A stretch of 33,538 bases of DNA from Clostridia bacterium (GTDB lineage: Bacteria; Bacillota; Clostridia; Lachnospirales; Lachnospiraceae), in NCBI GenBank assembly GCA_009929525.1, contig SAAH01000039.1, positions 1 through 33,538 of the forward strand. The letters are read 5' to 3'. The first letter of the stretch is position 1. Each line of letters starts with the position of its first letter. The notes below the pieces were generated by a model. It worked only from the letters and a program-made list of their open reading frames with translations. It had not been told where the DNA came from and did no database searches. The translations under genes and the position numbers were made by a program. Shown here piece after piece: positions 7,628 through 14,845 of the stretch.

Positions 7628-8911
7628 ATGAATCAATTAGTGATATGTCTGATTATTTGTGCGTTGACCATCATCAGTTATGCATGGGGAAAATTGAAAA
7701 TGGGTACGACAGCCATATTGAGTATGGTTGCGTTTGTGATCACAGGGTGTATCGATCCTGCAACAGCAGTAGGAAATTTTGCAAATACAAACGCTGTCAT
7801 GATGTTGTCCATGTTTGTGGTAGCGGCAGGATTTAACAGGACACGGTTTGTGAAAAATTGTGCCAGCAGCGTGAATAAGATAGCCAGAGGTTCTTTGACG
7901 ATGGTAATGTTTGGCTACATCCTGATCACCGTGATTTTAAGTCAGTTTATACAAAGTTCCATGGTTGTGTTCGGAATCATGGCGCCTATGCTGGCGGCCA
8001 GCTGTGAAGAACTGAAGATAAAACCTTCAAAAGTAATGTTTCCGTTGATGATCGTATGTATTTCTACGATATCTGTCCTGCCTCTTGGCAGCGGAGCTAC
8101 TCAGTTTGCTGAATTGAACGGATATCTGGAAGCAAATGCCTATACAGATTATATGGTTGCGTTGACTGATCCGATGAAAGCAAGACTTCCTATGCTGATT
8201 TTGATCGCGGTCTATGCCATTTTCTTTGCAAGCCGTCTTGCTCCGGATAATCCGGTGGTGGATACTATAGCAGTGAAAGCAAAAGAAGATAAAAAAGAAG
8301 CTCTGAAACCATTTCAGGAGAGAGCTGGATATATTATTTTCATATTGGTTACTTTGGGATTGATTTTCCAGAAACTGATCGGTGTAGAAATATGGGTGAT
8401 CTGTCTGGCAGGTGCAGTTGCAATGGTTGTGACTGGCGTATTGTCTGAGCAGGAAGCGGTAGAATCTATTCCGTGGTGGATGGGATTCCTCTTCGTAGGA
8501 TCACTGACCATGGGCGGCGCGTTGACGGAGACCGGTGCAGGTGAAGCCGTTGGAAATGTGCTGGCAAATGTGATAGGAGGACTGGGAAATCCATATCTGA
8601 TAGGCATTGTATTCTTTATCGTTCCTTTTGCGCTGACCCAGGTTATGATGAATCGTTCTGTGATCACAATTTTCGTACCGATTGCTATATTGGCATGTAA
8701 GTCAATGGGGGCAAATCCTGTGGGTGTAATGATACTTGTACAGTCGGCATGCCTCAGTTCCTTTATGACCCCGATGGCTACACCAGCGGTTCCGATGTGT
8801 ATGGCAGCAGGCGGCTATGATCTTAAGAGTCTGTTTAAACAATCAATCGTACCGGCTATTTTACTGTGCATCGTGAGTGTGGGATGGATCATGACAGTAT
8901 TTCCATTGTAG
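7628..8911 (+). CDS. SLC13/DASS-like anion (dicarboxylate) transporter
   Basis: A 427-residue integral membrane protein with about ten to twelve hydrophobic segments, of the ion-transporter superfamily (SLC13/DASS, CitMHS, ArsB). Two halves each carry a re-entrant-loop-like segment: LPLGSGATQFAELNG in the first, and QSACLSSFMTPMATPAVPM in the second. The start is the ATG at 7628 with GGGGG 7 nt upstream, preferred over a GTG at 7610. It is followed by malic enzyme, so uptake of malate or a related di/tricarboxylate, coupled to sodium or protons, is the natural reading; specificity is inferred from context only. Confidence 0.85.
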   Translation: MNQLVICLIICALTIISYAWGKLKMGTTAILSMVAFVITGCIDPATAVGNFANTNAVMMLSMFVVAAGFNRTRFVKNCASSVNKIARGSLTMVMFGYILITVILSQFIQSSMVVFGIMAPMLAASCEELKIKPSKVMFPLMIVCISTISVLPLGSGATQFAELNGYLEANAYTDYMVALTDPMKARLPMLILIAVYAIFFASRLAPDNPVVDTIAVKAKEDKKEALKPFQERAGYIIFILVTLGLIFQKLIGVEIWVICLAGAVAMVVTGVLSEQEAVESIPWWMGFLFVGSLTMGGALTETGAGEAVGNVLANVIGGLGNPYLIGIVFFIVPFALTQVMMNRSVITIFVPIAILACKSMGANPVGVMILVQSACLSSFMTPMATPAVPMCMAAGGYDLKSLFKQSIVPAILLCIVSVGWIMTVFPL

Positions 8912-8991
8912 AAAGCCGAACATGTACACAGAATGCTGTGATATTTCTATATGGACGATGAGAAAATCAGGAGAGAAGGGAAAGAAAAAAC

Positions 8992-10164
8992 ATGGATTAT
9001 GGAAAAGAATCATTAAAAATGCATTATGAACTGAAAGGAAAAATCGAGGTGACGGCTCGTGCTGCTGTAGATTCCAAAGATGCACTGAGTTTGGCGTATA
9101 CACCGGGGGTAGCAGTGCCGTGCCTGGAGATTCAAAAGGATGTTGATAAAAGTTATGAACTTACAAGAAGGTGGAATACGGTGGCGGTCATAACTGATGG
9201 AACGGCAGTTCTGGGGCTTGGAGATATTGGTCCGGAAGCAGGAATGCCTGTTATGGAAGGTAAGTGTGTTTTGTTCAAAGCATTTGGTGATGTAGATGCG
9301 ATTCCGCTTTGTATACGGAGTAAAAATGTGGATGAGATCGTTGAGTCCGTTCGGTTGTTTGCAGGAAGTTTTGGCGGCATTAATTTAGAGGACATATCTG
9401 CACCCAGATGTTTTGAGATTGAAGAAAAGCTGAAAGCGAGCTGTGATATTCCTGTTTTTCATGATGACCAGCATGGTACTGCAGTGATCACTCTGGCAGG
9501 TCTTATCAATGCACTAAAGTATGTAGGAAAAAAATTAGAGGATGTAAAAATCGTAACTTCAGGAGCAGGTGCAGCTGGGATTGCGATCATTCGACTTTTG
9601 ATGTCCATGGGATTGAAGAATGTTATTATGACAGATCGCCAAGGTGCTATCTATGAGGGACGTGAGGGGCTGAATCCTATCAAAGAAGAAATGGCGAAAA
9701 TAACGAATTTTGCCCATGAGAAAGGAACACTCGCAGATGTGGTCAAAGGAGCAGATGTATTTATTGGAGTGTCAGCACCAGGAACGCTGACAGCGGATAT
9801 GGTTCGGACTATGGCAAAGGATCCTATTATATTTGCATGTGCAAATCCTACACCTGAAATCTTTCCAGAGGAAGCGAAAGCAGCAGGAGCAGCGGTTGTC
9901 TCTACAGGAAGATCTGATTATCCCAATCAGGTAAATAATGTACTGTGTTTTCCTGGGATCTTCCGAGGGGCACTGGATGTGAGAGCGTCAGATATCAATA
10001 GTGAAATGAAGGTGGCTGCTGCATATGCTATTGCAGGTCTTGTCAGCGATGAGGAACTTAATGCAGAATATATTCTTCCAGCTGCATTTGACCCCCGTGT
10101 TAAGGATGCGGTGGCCGAGGCAACAAAGAAGGCTGCCATTGAAAGTGGAGTAGCACGTATATAA
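8992..10164 (+). CDS. NAD(P)-dependent malic enzyme (oxaloacetate-decarboxylating)
   Basis: A 390-residue bacterial short-form malic enzyme, converting malate to pyruvate and CO2 with reduction of NAD(P). Visible are the catalytic Tyr36 in SLAYTPGVAVPC, Lys91 in MEGKCVLFKAFGD, the metal-binding ED at 133-134, HDDQHGT at 157-163 and the Rossmann motif SGAGAAGIA beginning at 190. It is full length and intact. The ribosome binding site is AGGAGAGAAGGG, ahead of the ATG at 8992. It sits 80 bp after the transporter, in the same operon, so imported dicarboxylate would feed directly into pyruvate. Confidence 0.95.
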   Translation: MDYGKESLKMHYELKGKIEVTARAAVDSKDALSLAYTPGVAVPCLEIQKDVDKSYELTRRWNTVAVITDGTAVLGLGDIGPEAGMPVMEGKCVLFKAFGDVDAIPLCIRSKNVDEIVESVRLFAGSFGGINLEDISAPRCFEIEEKLKASCDIPVFHDDQHGTAVITLAGLINALKYVGKKLEDVKIVTSGAGAAGIAIIRLLMSMGLKNVIMTDRQGAIYEGREGLNPIKEEMAKITNFAHEKGTLADVVKGADVFIGVSAPGTLTADMVRTMAKDPIIFACANPTPEIFPEEAKAAGAAVVSTGRSDYPNQVNNVLCFPGIFRGALDVRASDINSEMKVAAAYAIAGLVSDEELNAEYILPAAFDPRVKDAVAEATKKAAIESGVARI

Positions 10165-10167
10165 AGC

Positions 10168-10209
10168 CTGGACAGCAAATGTAATTGTAAAGTTACGGGG
10201 ACTGTCTGG
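10168..10209 (+). other. Intercistronic hairpin
   Basis: CTGGACAG at 10168-10175 pairs with CTGTCTGG at 10202-10209 (two G-T wobbles), and an inner GTAA/TTAC stem lies inside. There is no T-tract, so it is more likely an mRNA processing or stability element between malic enzyme and esterase than a terminator. Confidence 0.35.
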
Positions 10210-10231
10210 ATAAAAAAGGGGGAGAGACGAA

Positions 10232-11134
10232 TTGGAAAAAATCAGTCGCGAACAAATGATACAGATGGCGAAAGAAACAAGGAAAAAAGTGACGAATGCC
10301 ATCGTTCCAGATGAGGAAATGGAGAAATATCCGGTCAATATGAAAAAGATGCTGATACCTACAAGAGTGGGTGATGCAGAGGCGTATTATAGTTATAAAG
10401 AATCTTGCGAAAATGGTGATGTTCTTGTGATCAATTTTCATGGGGGAGGATTCATAAGAGAGCGCACGCCAAATGATGAGTTGTTTTGCCGCAAGCTAAA
10501 CCATGAACTCGGCTGCAAGGTACTGGACGTGGATTATAAGATAGCACCAGATCATCCATATCCGACTGCAGTGTATGAAACGTATGATGTTGTTCAATGG
10601 GTATACAAACACAGAGAAGAATTTGGTGTGGAAGCAGACAAGATCCTCCTGTCTGGACATAGCGCAGGGGGGAATCTTGCGATTGTAGATACAATGATAG
10701 CAAAGGCGGAACATACCTATAGTCCGGCTATGCTGATAATAGACTATCCACCCCTGGATCTGTATACGGATCCGGGAGAAAAGCCATGCCAGGGTGAAGG
10801 GATACCGGTAGAACGTGCCCGATTGTATAATCTGTATTATTGTGAAAGAGAGCAGCAAAAAGAACCATATGCTTCGCCAATCTATGCATCAGACGAACAG
10901 CTCAAAGAATTTCCTCCTTCTCTTTTTATTACAGCAGAACAGGATAACCTATGTATAGAAGCAGAAGATTTTGCACTTCGTCTCGCAAGGCTGGGAAATG
11001 AGGTGACTTTAAAGAGATTCCAGAAGGTTGGGCACGCATTTACTATTTATCGCAGAGAAAAGCACGAAGAAGCATTTGCACTGATCGTAAAAAGCATACG
11101 AAACAATATAAACTTAAAAACTGATATGAAATAG
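10232..11134 (+). CDS. Alpha/beta hydrolase (HSL-type carboxylesterase/lipase)
   Basis: A 300-residue hydrolase of the hormone-sensitive-lipase family. The oxyanion motif HGGGF is at 70-74, the nucleophile elbow GHSAGGN at 142-148 (Ser144), a probable Asp in TAEQDNLC near 240, and His in VGHAF near 270. No signal peptide, so it is cytoplasmic. It starts at TTG 10232 with GGGGGAG about 6 nt before; the in-frame ATG at 10256 lacks a site. It is the last gene of the operon, ending at a hairpin. It might release a carboxylic acid from an ester for the malic-enzyme route, which is inference. Confidence 0.9.
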   Translation: MEKISREQMIQMAKETRKKVTNAIVPDEEMEKYPVNMKKMLIPTRVGDAEAYYSYKESCENGDVLVINFHGGGFIRERTPNDELFCRKLNHELGCKVLDVDYKIAPDHPYPTAVYETYDVVQWVYKHREEFGVEADKILLSGHSAGGNLAIVDTMIAKAEHTYSPAMLIIDYPPLDLYTDPGEKPCQGEGIPVERARLYNLYYCEREQQKEPYASPIYASDEQLKEFPPSLFITAEQDNLCIEAEDFALRLARLGNEVTLKRFQKVGHAFTIYRREKHEEAFALIVKSIRNNINLKTDMK

Positions 11135-11148
11135 CTTTTGGTTAAAAA

Positions 11149-11184
11149 TGGTTACCGCTCAGAAGTCAACTTGAGCGGTAACCA
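11149..11184 (+). terminator. Terminator-like hairpin after the esterase gene
   Basis: TGGTTACCGCTCA at 11149-11161 pairs perfectly with TGAGCGGTAACCA at 11172-11184, with a 10-nt loop. An A-rich tract precedes it and AAATATTTAT follows; the T-tract is weak. Confidence 0.7.
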
Positions 11185-11221
11185 AAATATTTATAAAAAA
11201 TATAAATAAAAAATTATATTG

Positions 11222-11250
11222 TTGAATGTGAAGAAAACAAATGATATAAT
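11222..11250 (+). promoter_or_regulatory. Promoter of the Rpn-family gene
   Basis: TTGAAT at 11222-11227, a 17-base spacer and TATAAT at 11245-11250. Transcription from about 11257 would give an unusually long leader (about 225 nt) that contains the two hairpins described below. Confidence 0.55.
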
Positions 11251-11272
11251 TTAATAAGTCAACAGAATCAAT

Positions 11273-11314
11273 GCTATGATATTCATTTGCAGCATTTCAC
11301 GCAGCAGTCATAGC
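11273..11314 (+). promoter_or_regulatory. Leader hairpin 1 of Rpn gene
   Basis: GCTATGA at 11273-11279 pairs with TCATAGC at 11308-11314, enclosing a 28-nt loop, in the predicted 5' leader. No equivalent is found in the relic copy at 5283. Confidence 0.35.
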
Positions 11315-11386
11315 GTTATCTTTATTCAATGGCTATTCGCCAAATTTTTCAAAAACAAACATAACAGTTTTATATTTACACGCCAT

Positions 11387-11401
11387 CTGATACAATATCA
11401 G
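11387..11401 (+). promoter_or_regulatory. Leader hairpin 2 of Rpn gene, conserved in the relic copy
   Basis: CTGATA-CAA-TATCAG is a perfect 6-bp stem with a 3-nt loop. In the relic the equivalent at 5303-5317 reads CTGGTA-CAA-TGTCAG. Both changes keep pairing as G-U wobbles on RNA, hinting that the structure matters. Confidence 0.45.
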
Positions 11402-11481
11402 TAGAACAGTACGTTTCTTTTTGATGCTCAAATCTGCTGATTATGTTTAATATCAGTGGAGTGAGGAGAGGAGAGAAATGT

Positions 11482-12369
11482 ATGAATGAAAAACAAGTGA
11501 CACACGCGCAAAGTATCCCACTGTTAAAAAATCTGAATTTGACTAATCGATTTTTATTTGATGCAGTTATGGAGGATGCAGAGACACATCAGGCAGTACT
11601 GAGTATAATTTTTCAACATGATATAGGATTATTGCCGCAAAACGAGGTGGAAAAGCAATTACAAACCCTTCCATTTCTGAGGTCAGTCCGATTGGATGTG
11701 TTTTCGATGGACGAAGAGCATAATGTCTATAATAGCGAAATGCAGAAAAATTATAAATCAGATCTTAGAAAACGTTCCCGGTTTTACCAGGCGTTGATAG
11801 ATGCCAGTCTCTTGCCGATGGGGATACTTAATTACAATCAGTTAAATGATTCGTATATGATCATGATCACGCCCTTTGATATCTTTGGTTTTGGTTTGTA
11901 CCAATATACCTTTGAGGCAAAATGCCGGGAAGTACCGGAACTATCCTTGGGGGATGGTGCGACACGGATCTTCCTGAATACAAGGGGAACAAATCCGGAA
12001 GAAGTAGGGCAGGAACTGGTTGATCTTTTGAAATACGTAGAGGATACGAGTGATACAGTTGCTGAAGCATCTGAGAGTGAATTGATCAAAAAAATCCACA
12101 AGCGCGTGAAAGAAGTCAAATCCAGTGAAGAGATGGGAGTGAAGTATATGCAGGCGTGGGAAGAGAAAGCATATGAAAGAGAAGAAGGACGAGAAGAAGG
12201 ACGTATACTGGGAGAAATAGATCTGGTACGTAAAAAAATGAATAAAGGGCTATCAGTTGAACAGATTGCAGATTTCCTGGAAGAACCGTTGGAACTTATC
12301 GAAAAAGTATGTCAATTACTTCAGGCTGATCCTGACATGAGCACAGAAGAAATCAGGCTGCGGTTATGA
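11482..12369 (+). CDS. Rpn-family nuclease / PD-(D/E)XK transposase-family protein
   Basis: A 295-residue protein of the Rpn / PDDEXK_2 group, DNA endonucleases linked to recombination and common in many copies in Lachnospiraceae. The nuclease core is intact: NRFLFDAVMEDAE near the N-terminus, RLDVFSMDE with the metal-binding Asp, then YNSEMQKNY (the E-x-Q pair), and a downstream basic helix. The C-terminus is a charged coiled region rich in EEGREEGR repeats followed by an EQIADFLEEPLELIEKV helical hairpin. The start is the ATG at 11482, 8 nt after GGAG; the upstream ATG at 11443 lacks a site. The stop overlaps an ACTTAGCG motif shared with repeats elsewhere in the window. Confidence 0.85.
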   Translation: MNEKQVTHAQSIPLLKNLNLTNRFLFDAVMEDAETHQAVLSIIFQHDIGLLPQNEVEKQLQTLPFLRSVRLDVFSMDEEHNVYNSEMQKNYKSDLRKRSRFYQALIDASLLPMGILNYNQLNDSYMIMITPFDIFGFGLYQYTFEAKCREVPELSLGDGATRIFLNTRGTNPEEVGQELVDLLKYVEDTSDTVAEASESELIKKIHKRVKEVKSSEEMGVKYMQAWEEKAYEREEGREEGRILGEIDLVRKKMNKGLSVEQIADFLEEPLELIEKVCQLLQADPDMSTEEIRLRL

Positions 12370-12431
12370 CTTAGCGCAAGTTAAATTGACGCTTATCATG
12401 TAGATATGGTAGAATTAAACCCATGGCAGAG

Positions 12432-12453
12432 CAAGTACGCCAAGGCGTACTTG
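12432..12453. repeat. Short palindromic repeat, copy 1
   Basis: A perfect palindrome: CAAGTACGCC, two A, then GGCGTACTTG. It shares its 9-bp arms and the following AATA with copy 2 at 18259-18280. It lies between the Rpn gene and the methyltransferase gene, without a T-tract. It may act as a REP-like element or mRNA hairpin. Confidence 0.7.
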
Positions 12454-12485
12454 AATATGATCAGTAACTTGAGAAAGGGCATACA

Positions 12486-13283
12486 ATGGAAGAATCTTAC
12501 AAGAGTTTTGCACGTGTATACGATATGTTCATGGATAATATAGATTACCCTGCATGGCGTGATTACCTGCTTACCATACTCGAAAAAAATAATATAAATG
12601 AAGGTCTTATCCTGGAGCTTGGCTGTGGCACCGGCAGTATGACAGAGCTTTTGGCAGAAGCAGGATATGATATGATAGGGATTGATAATTCAGAAGATAT
12701 GCTGGAGATGGCGCTGGAGAAACGTGTAGAAAGCGGTCACGATGATATCCTGTATCTTCAGCAGGATATGCGGGAGTTTGAACTTTATGGAACCGTTCGT
12801 GCTGTGATAAGCGTTTGCGATTCAATCAATTATATCCTTGAGGAAGAGGAACTTCTGGAAGTTTTCCGTCTGGTCAATAATTATCTTGATCCGGGTGGTA
12901 TTTTCATTTTTGATATGAATACCCCATACAAATATGAGAATCTGATGGGGGATTCTACGATCGCAGAGAACAGAGAAGAAGGCAGTTTCATCTGGGAAAA
13001 TTATTTTGATGAAGAAACACAGGTCAATGAATATGCCCTGACACTCTTTATCAGGGAAAAAGACGAATTATATAGGCGATATGAGGAATACCATTATCAG
13101 AAAGCTTATGATATGAATACAGTCATGGAATTATTGGAACGATCAGGACTTGAACTGGTGGCAGTATATGATGCATTTTCTACGGAAGAACCAAGGGTAG
13201 ACAGCGAGAGGATCTGTTTCGTGGCAAGAGAATGCCGGAAAGGACACAAAGATGGAACAAAAACCAATAGAATGGACGATTGA
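12486..13283 (+). CDS. Class I SAM-dependent methyltransferase
   Basis: A 265-residue methyltransferase with motif I LELGCGTG at 43-50, the acidic loop GIDNSEDMLEMA and the post-motif DMREF, followed by a segment with many aromatic residues that probably shapes the acceptor pocket. It resembles the Methyltransf_25/UbiE-like group; the substrate cannot be told. The start ATG has GAGAAAGGG 6 nt upstream. The last 32 bp overlap the SEL1 gene in another frame, so the two are translationally linked. It heads a run of five co-directional genes through 17675. Confidence 0.88.
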   Translation: MEESYKSFARVYDMFMDNIDYPAWRDYLLTILEKNNINEGLILELGCGTGSMTELLAEAGYDMIGIDNSEDMLEMALEKRVESGHDDILYLQQDMREFELYGTVRAVISVCDSINYILEEEELLEVFRLVNNYLDPGGIFIFDMNTPYKYENLMGDSTIAENREEGSFIWENYFDEETQVNEYALTLFIREKDELYRRYEEYHYQKAYDMNTVMELLERSGLELVAVYDAFSTEEPRVDSERICFVARECRKGHKDGTKTNRMDD

Positions 13284-13887
13284 CGAGCTTCTCATAATGG
13301 CAGAAGCAGGTGAGAAAAACGTCCAGTATGCCATTGGATTTTATTATGAAAATGGAGTTCAGACAGAAGTTGATCTTTTCAGGGCAGTTACCTGGTATGA
13401 AAAGGCAGCAAAACAGGGACATGCAGAGGCACAGCTACGTCTGGGATTGTTATATGCACAGGGAAAAGGCTGCGTGCAGAATTATAAGCGGGCATTTTCC
13501 AGCCTGAAGCAGTCGGCGAGCCAGGGAAATGCGAATGCACAGTATAATGTGGGAAGATGTTATGAAGAAGGACTAGGGGTAGAAAAAGATGCATCCAGTG
13601 CGATATCCTGGTACGCTAAAGCAGCAAAAAAGGAAGATCACAGGGCTGAGTGCTGTCTTGGTATGTATTATCTTGAAGGGGAAGTAGTCGAGAAAAATGA
13701 GAAAAAAGCTTTTCAGTATTTTGAGAAAGCAGCAAAAGCAGGCATACCGGTAGGAGAATATAATCTGGCTGTGATGTATCAGTTTGGCACAGGAATTGAG
13801 AAGAATCTGGAACTGGCAGATTACTGGATGACGAAAGCAGCCCAGGAGGGATTTTCTCTGGCAAAGCAGGCACTTAATCTGGAATAA
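13252..13887 (+). CDS. SEL1-repeat (TPR-like) protein
   Basis: A 211-residue protein made almost wholly of about five SEL1-type repeats of 36 residues, each with the pattern A-x-Y-x-L-G-x-x-Y-x-x-G followed by A-x-x-W-Y-x-K-A-A-x-x-G (for example AISWYAKAAKKEDHRAECCLGMYYLEG). Such repeats form helical solenoids that bind partner proteins. There is no signal peptide, so it is intracellular. The start ATG lies inside the methyltransferase 3' end, with AAAGGA just upstream. No catalytic domain is present; a scaffolding role is inferred. Confidence 0.88.
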   Translation: MEQKPIEWTIDELLIMAEAGEKNVQYAIGFYYENGVQTEVDLFRAVTWYEKAAKQGHAEAQLRLGLLYAQGKGCVQNYKRAFSSLKQSASQGNANAQYNVGRCYEEGLGVEKDASSAISWYAKAAKKEDHRAECCLGMYYLEGEVVEKNEKKAFQYFEKAAKAGIPVGEYNLAVMYQFGTGIEKNLELADYWMTKAAQEGFSLAKQALNLE

Positions 13888-13938
13888 AAGAACAACATAA
13901 AGTATATGGCACAAAACAAATAATGAGGAGAAAACGTA

Positions 13939-14820
13939 ATGAGCGATTATATAGTAAGAGCAACAGCAGCAAACAATCAGATCCGTGCTTTTGCGGCAAC
14001 TACAAAGGACATGGTGGAGACAGCGAGGGCGGCACATGATACAAGCCCGGTGGCAACAGCAGCTTTGGGACGTCTTATGACAGGAGCAGCGATGATGGGC
14101 GTAATGATGAAGGGTGACAAAGACGTATTGACCCTTCAGATAAAGTGCAGCGGACCGATCGGCGGTCTGACTGTTACCGCAGATGCAAAAGGAAGAGTAA
14201 AAGGATATGTCAATAATCCTAAAGTAATGCTTCCGGCAAATGAAAACGGAAAACTCGATGTGGGCGGAGCACTGGATCTTGGTATCCTGAGTGTTATCAA
14301 AGATATGGGGTTAAAAGAGCCATATGTGGGGCAGACTGAACTTAAGACAGGCGAGATCGGTGATGACCTTACTTACTACTTTGCCAGCAGTGAACAGGTT
14401 CCTTCTGCAGTAGGCCTGGGCGTACTGATGGAGAAAAATAATACAGTAAAACAGGCGGGTGGATTTATCATCCAGCTGATGCCGTTTGCAGAAGAAGAAG
14501 TGATCGAACAGTTGGAGAAAAATCTGGCTGAGGTCACATCAGTCACAGAGTACCTTGACCAGGGGTATACACCGGAGATGCTTTTGGAAAAACTTTTAGG
14601 TAATCTGGAACTTGAGATTACGGAACGTACACAGACAGGATTTTACTGTAATTGTGATAAAATCCGGGTCGGAAAAGTTCTTTTAAGTCTAGGGGAAAAA
14701 GAACTTCAGGAAATGATAGATGAGGGCAAGGAGATTGAACTTAACTGCCATTTTTGCAATTCGAATTATACATTTAGTGTGGATGAATTGAAAGAATTGC
14801 TGGAACTGGCACGCAGATAG
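13939..14820 (+). CDS. hslO: Redox-regulated chaperone Hsp33
   Basis: A 293-residue Hsp33. The N-terminal core contains the SPVATAALGRLMTGAAMMG segment, followed by family hallmarks such as VRGYVNNP-like VKGYVNNP. The C-terminal zinc-binding redox switch is complete: Cys237-x-Cys239 and Cys270-x-x-Cys273. Under oxidative stress these cysteines lose zinc and form disulfides, switching on holdase activity that prevents aggregation of cytosolic proteins. The ATG follows GAGGAG. It sits 51 bp after the SEL1 gene and 25 bp before nadE, probably in one transcript. Confidence 0.96.
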   Translation: MSDYIVRATAANNQIRAFAATTKDMVETARAAHDTSPVATAALGRLMTGAAMMGVMMKGDKDVLTLQIKCSGPIGGLTVTADAKGRVKGYVNNPKVMLPANENGKLDVGGALDLGILSVIKDMGLKEPYVGQTELKTGEIGDDLTYYFASSEQVPSAVGLGVLMEKNNTVKQAGGFIIQLMPFAEEEVIEQLEKNLAEVTSVTEYLDQGYTPEMLLEKLLGNLELEITERTQTGFYCNCDKIRVGKVLLSLGEKELQEMIDEGKEIELNCHFCNSNYTFSVDELKELLELARR

Positions 14821-14845
14821 AGAGAGAAACAGAGAGGAAATCACG

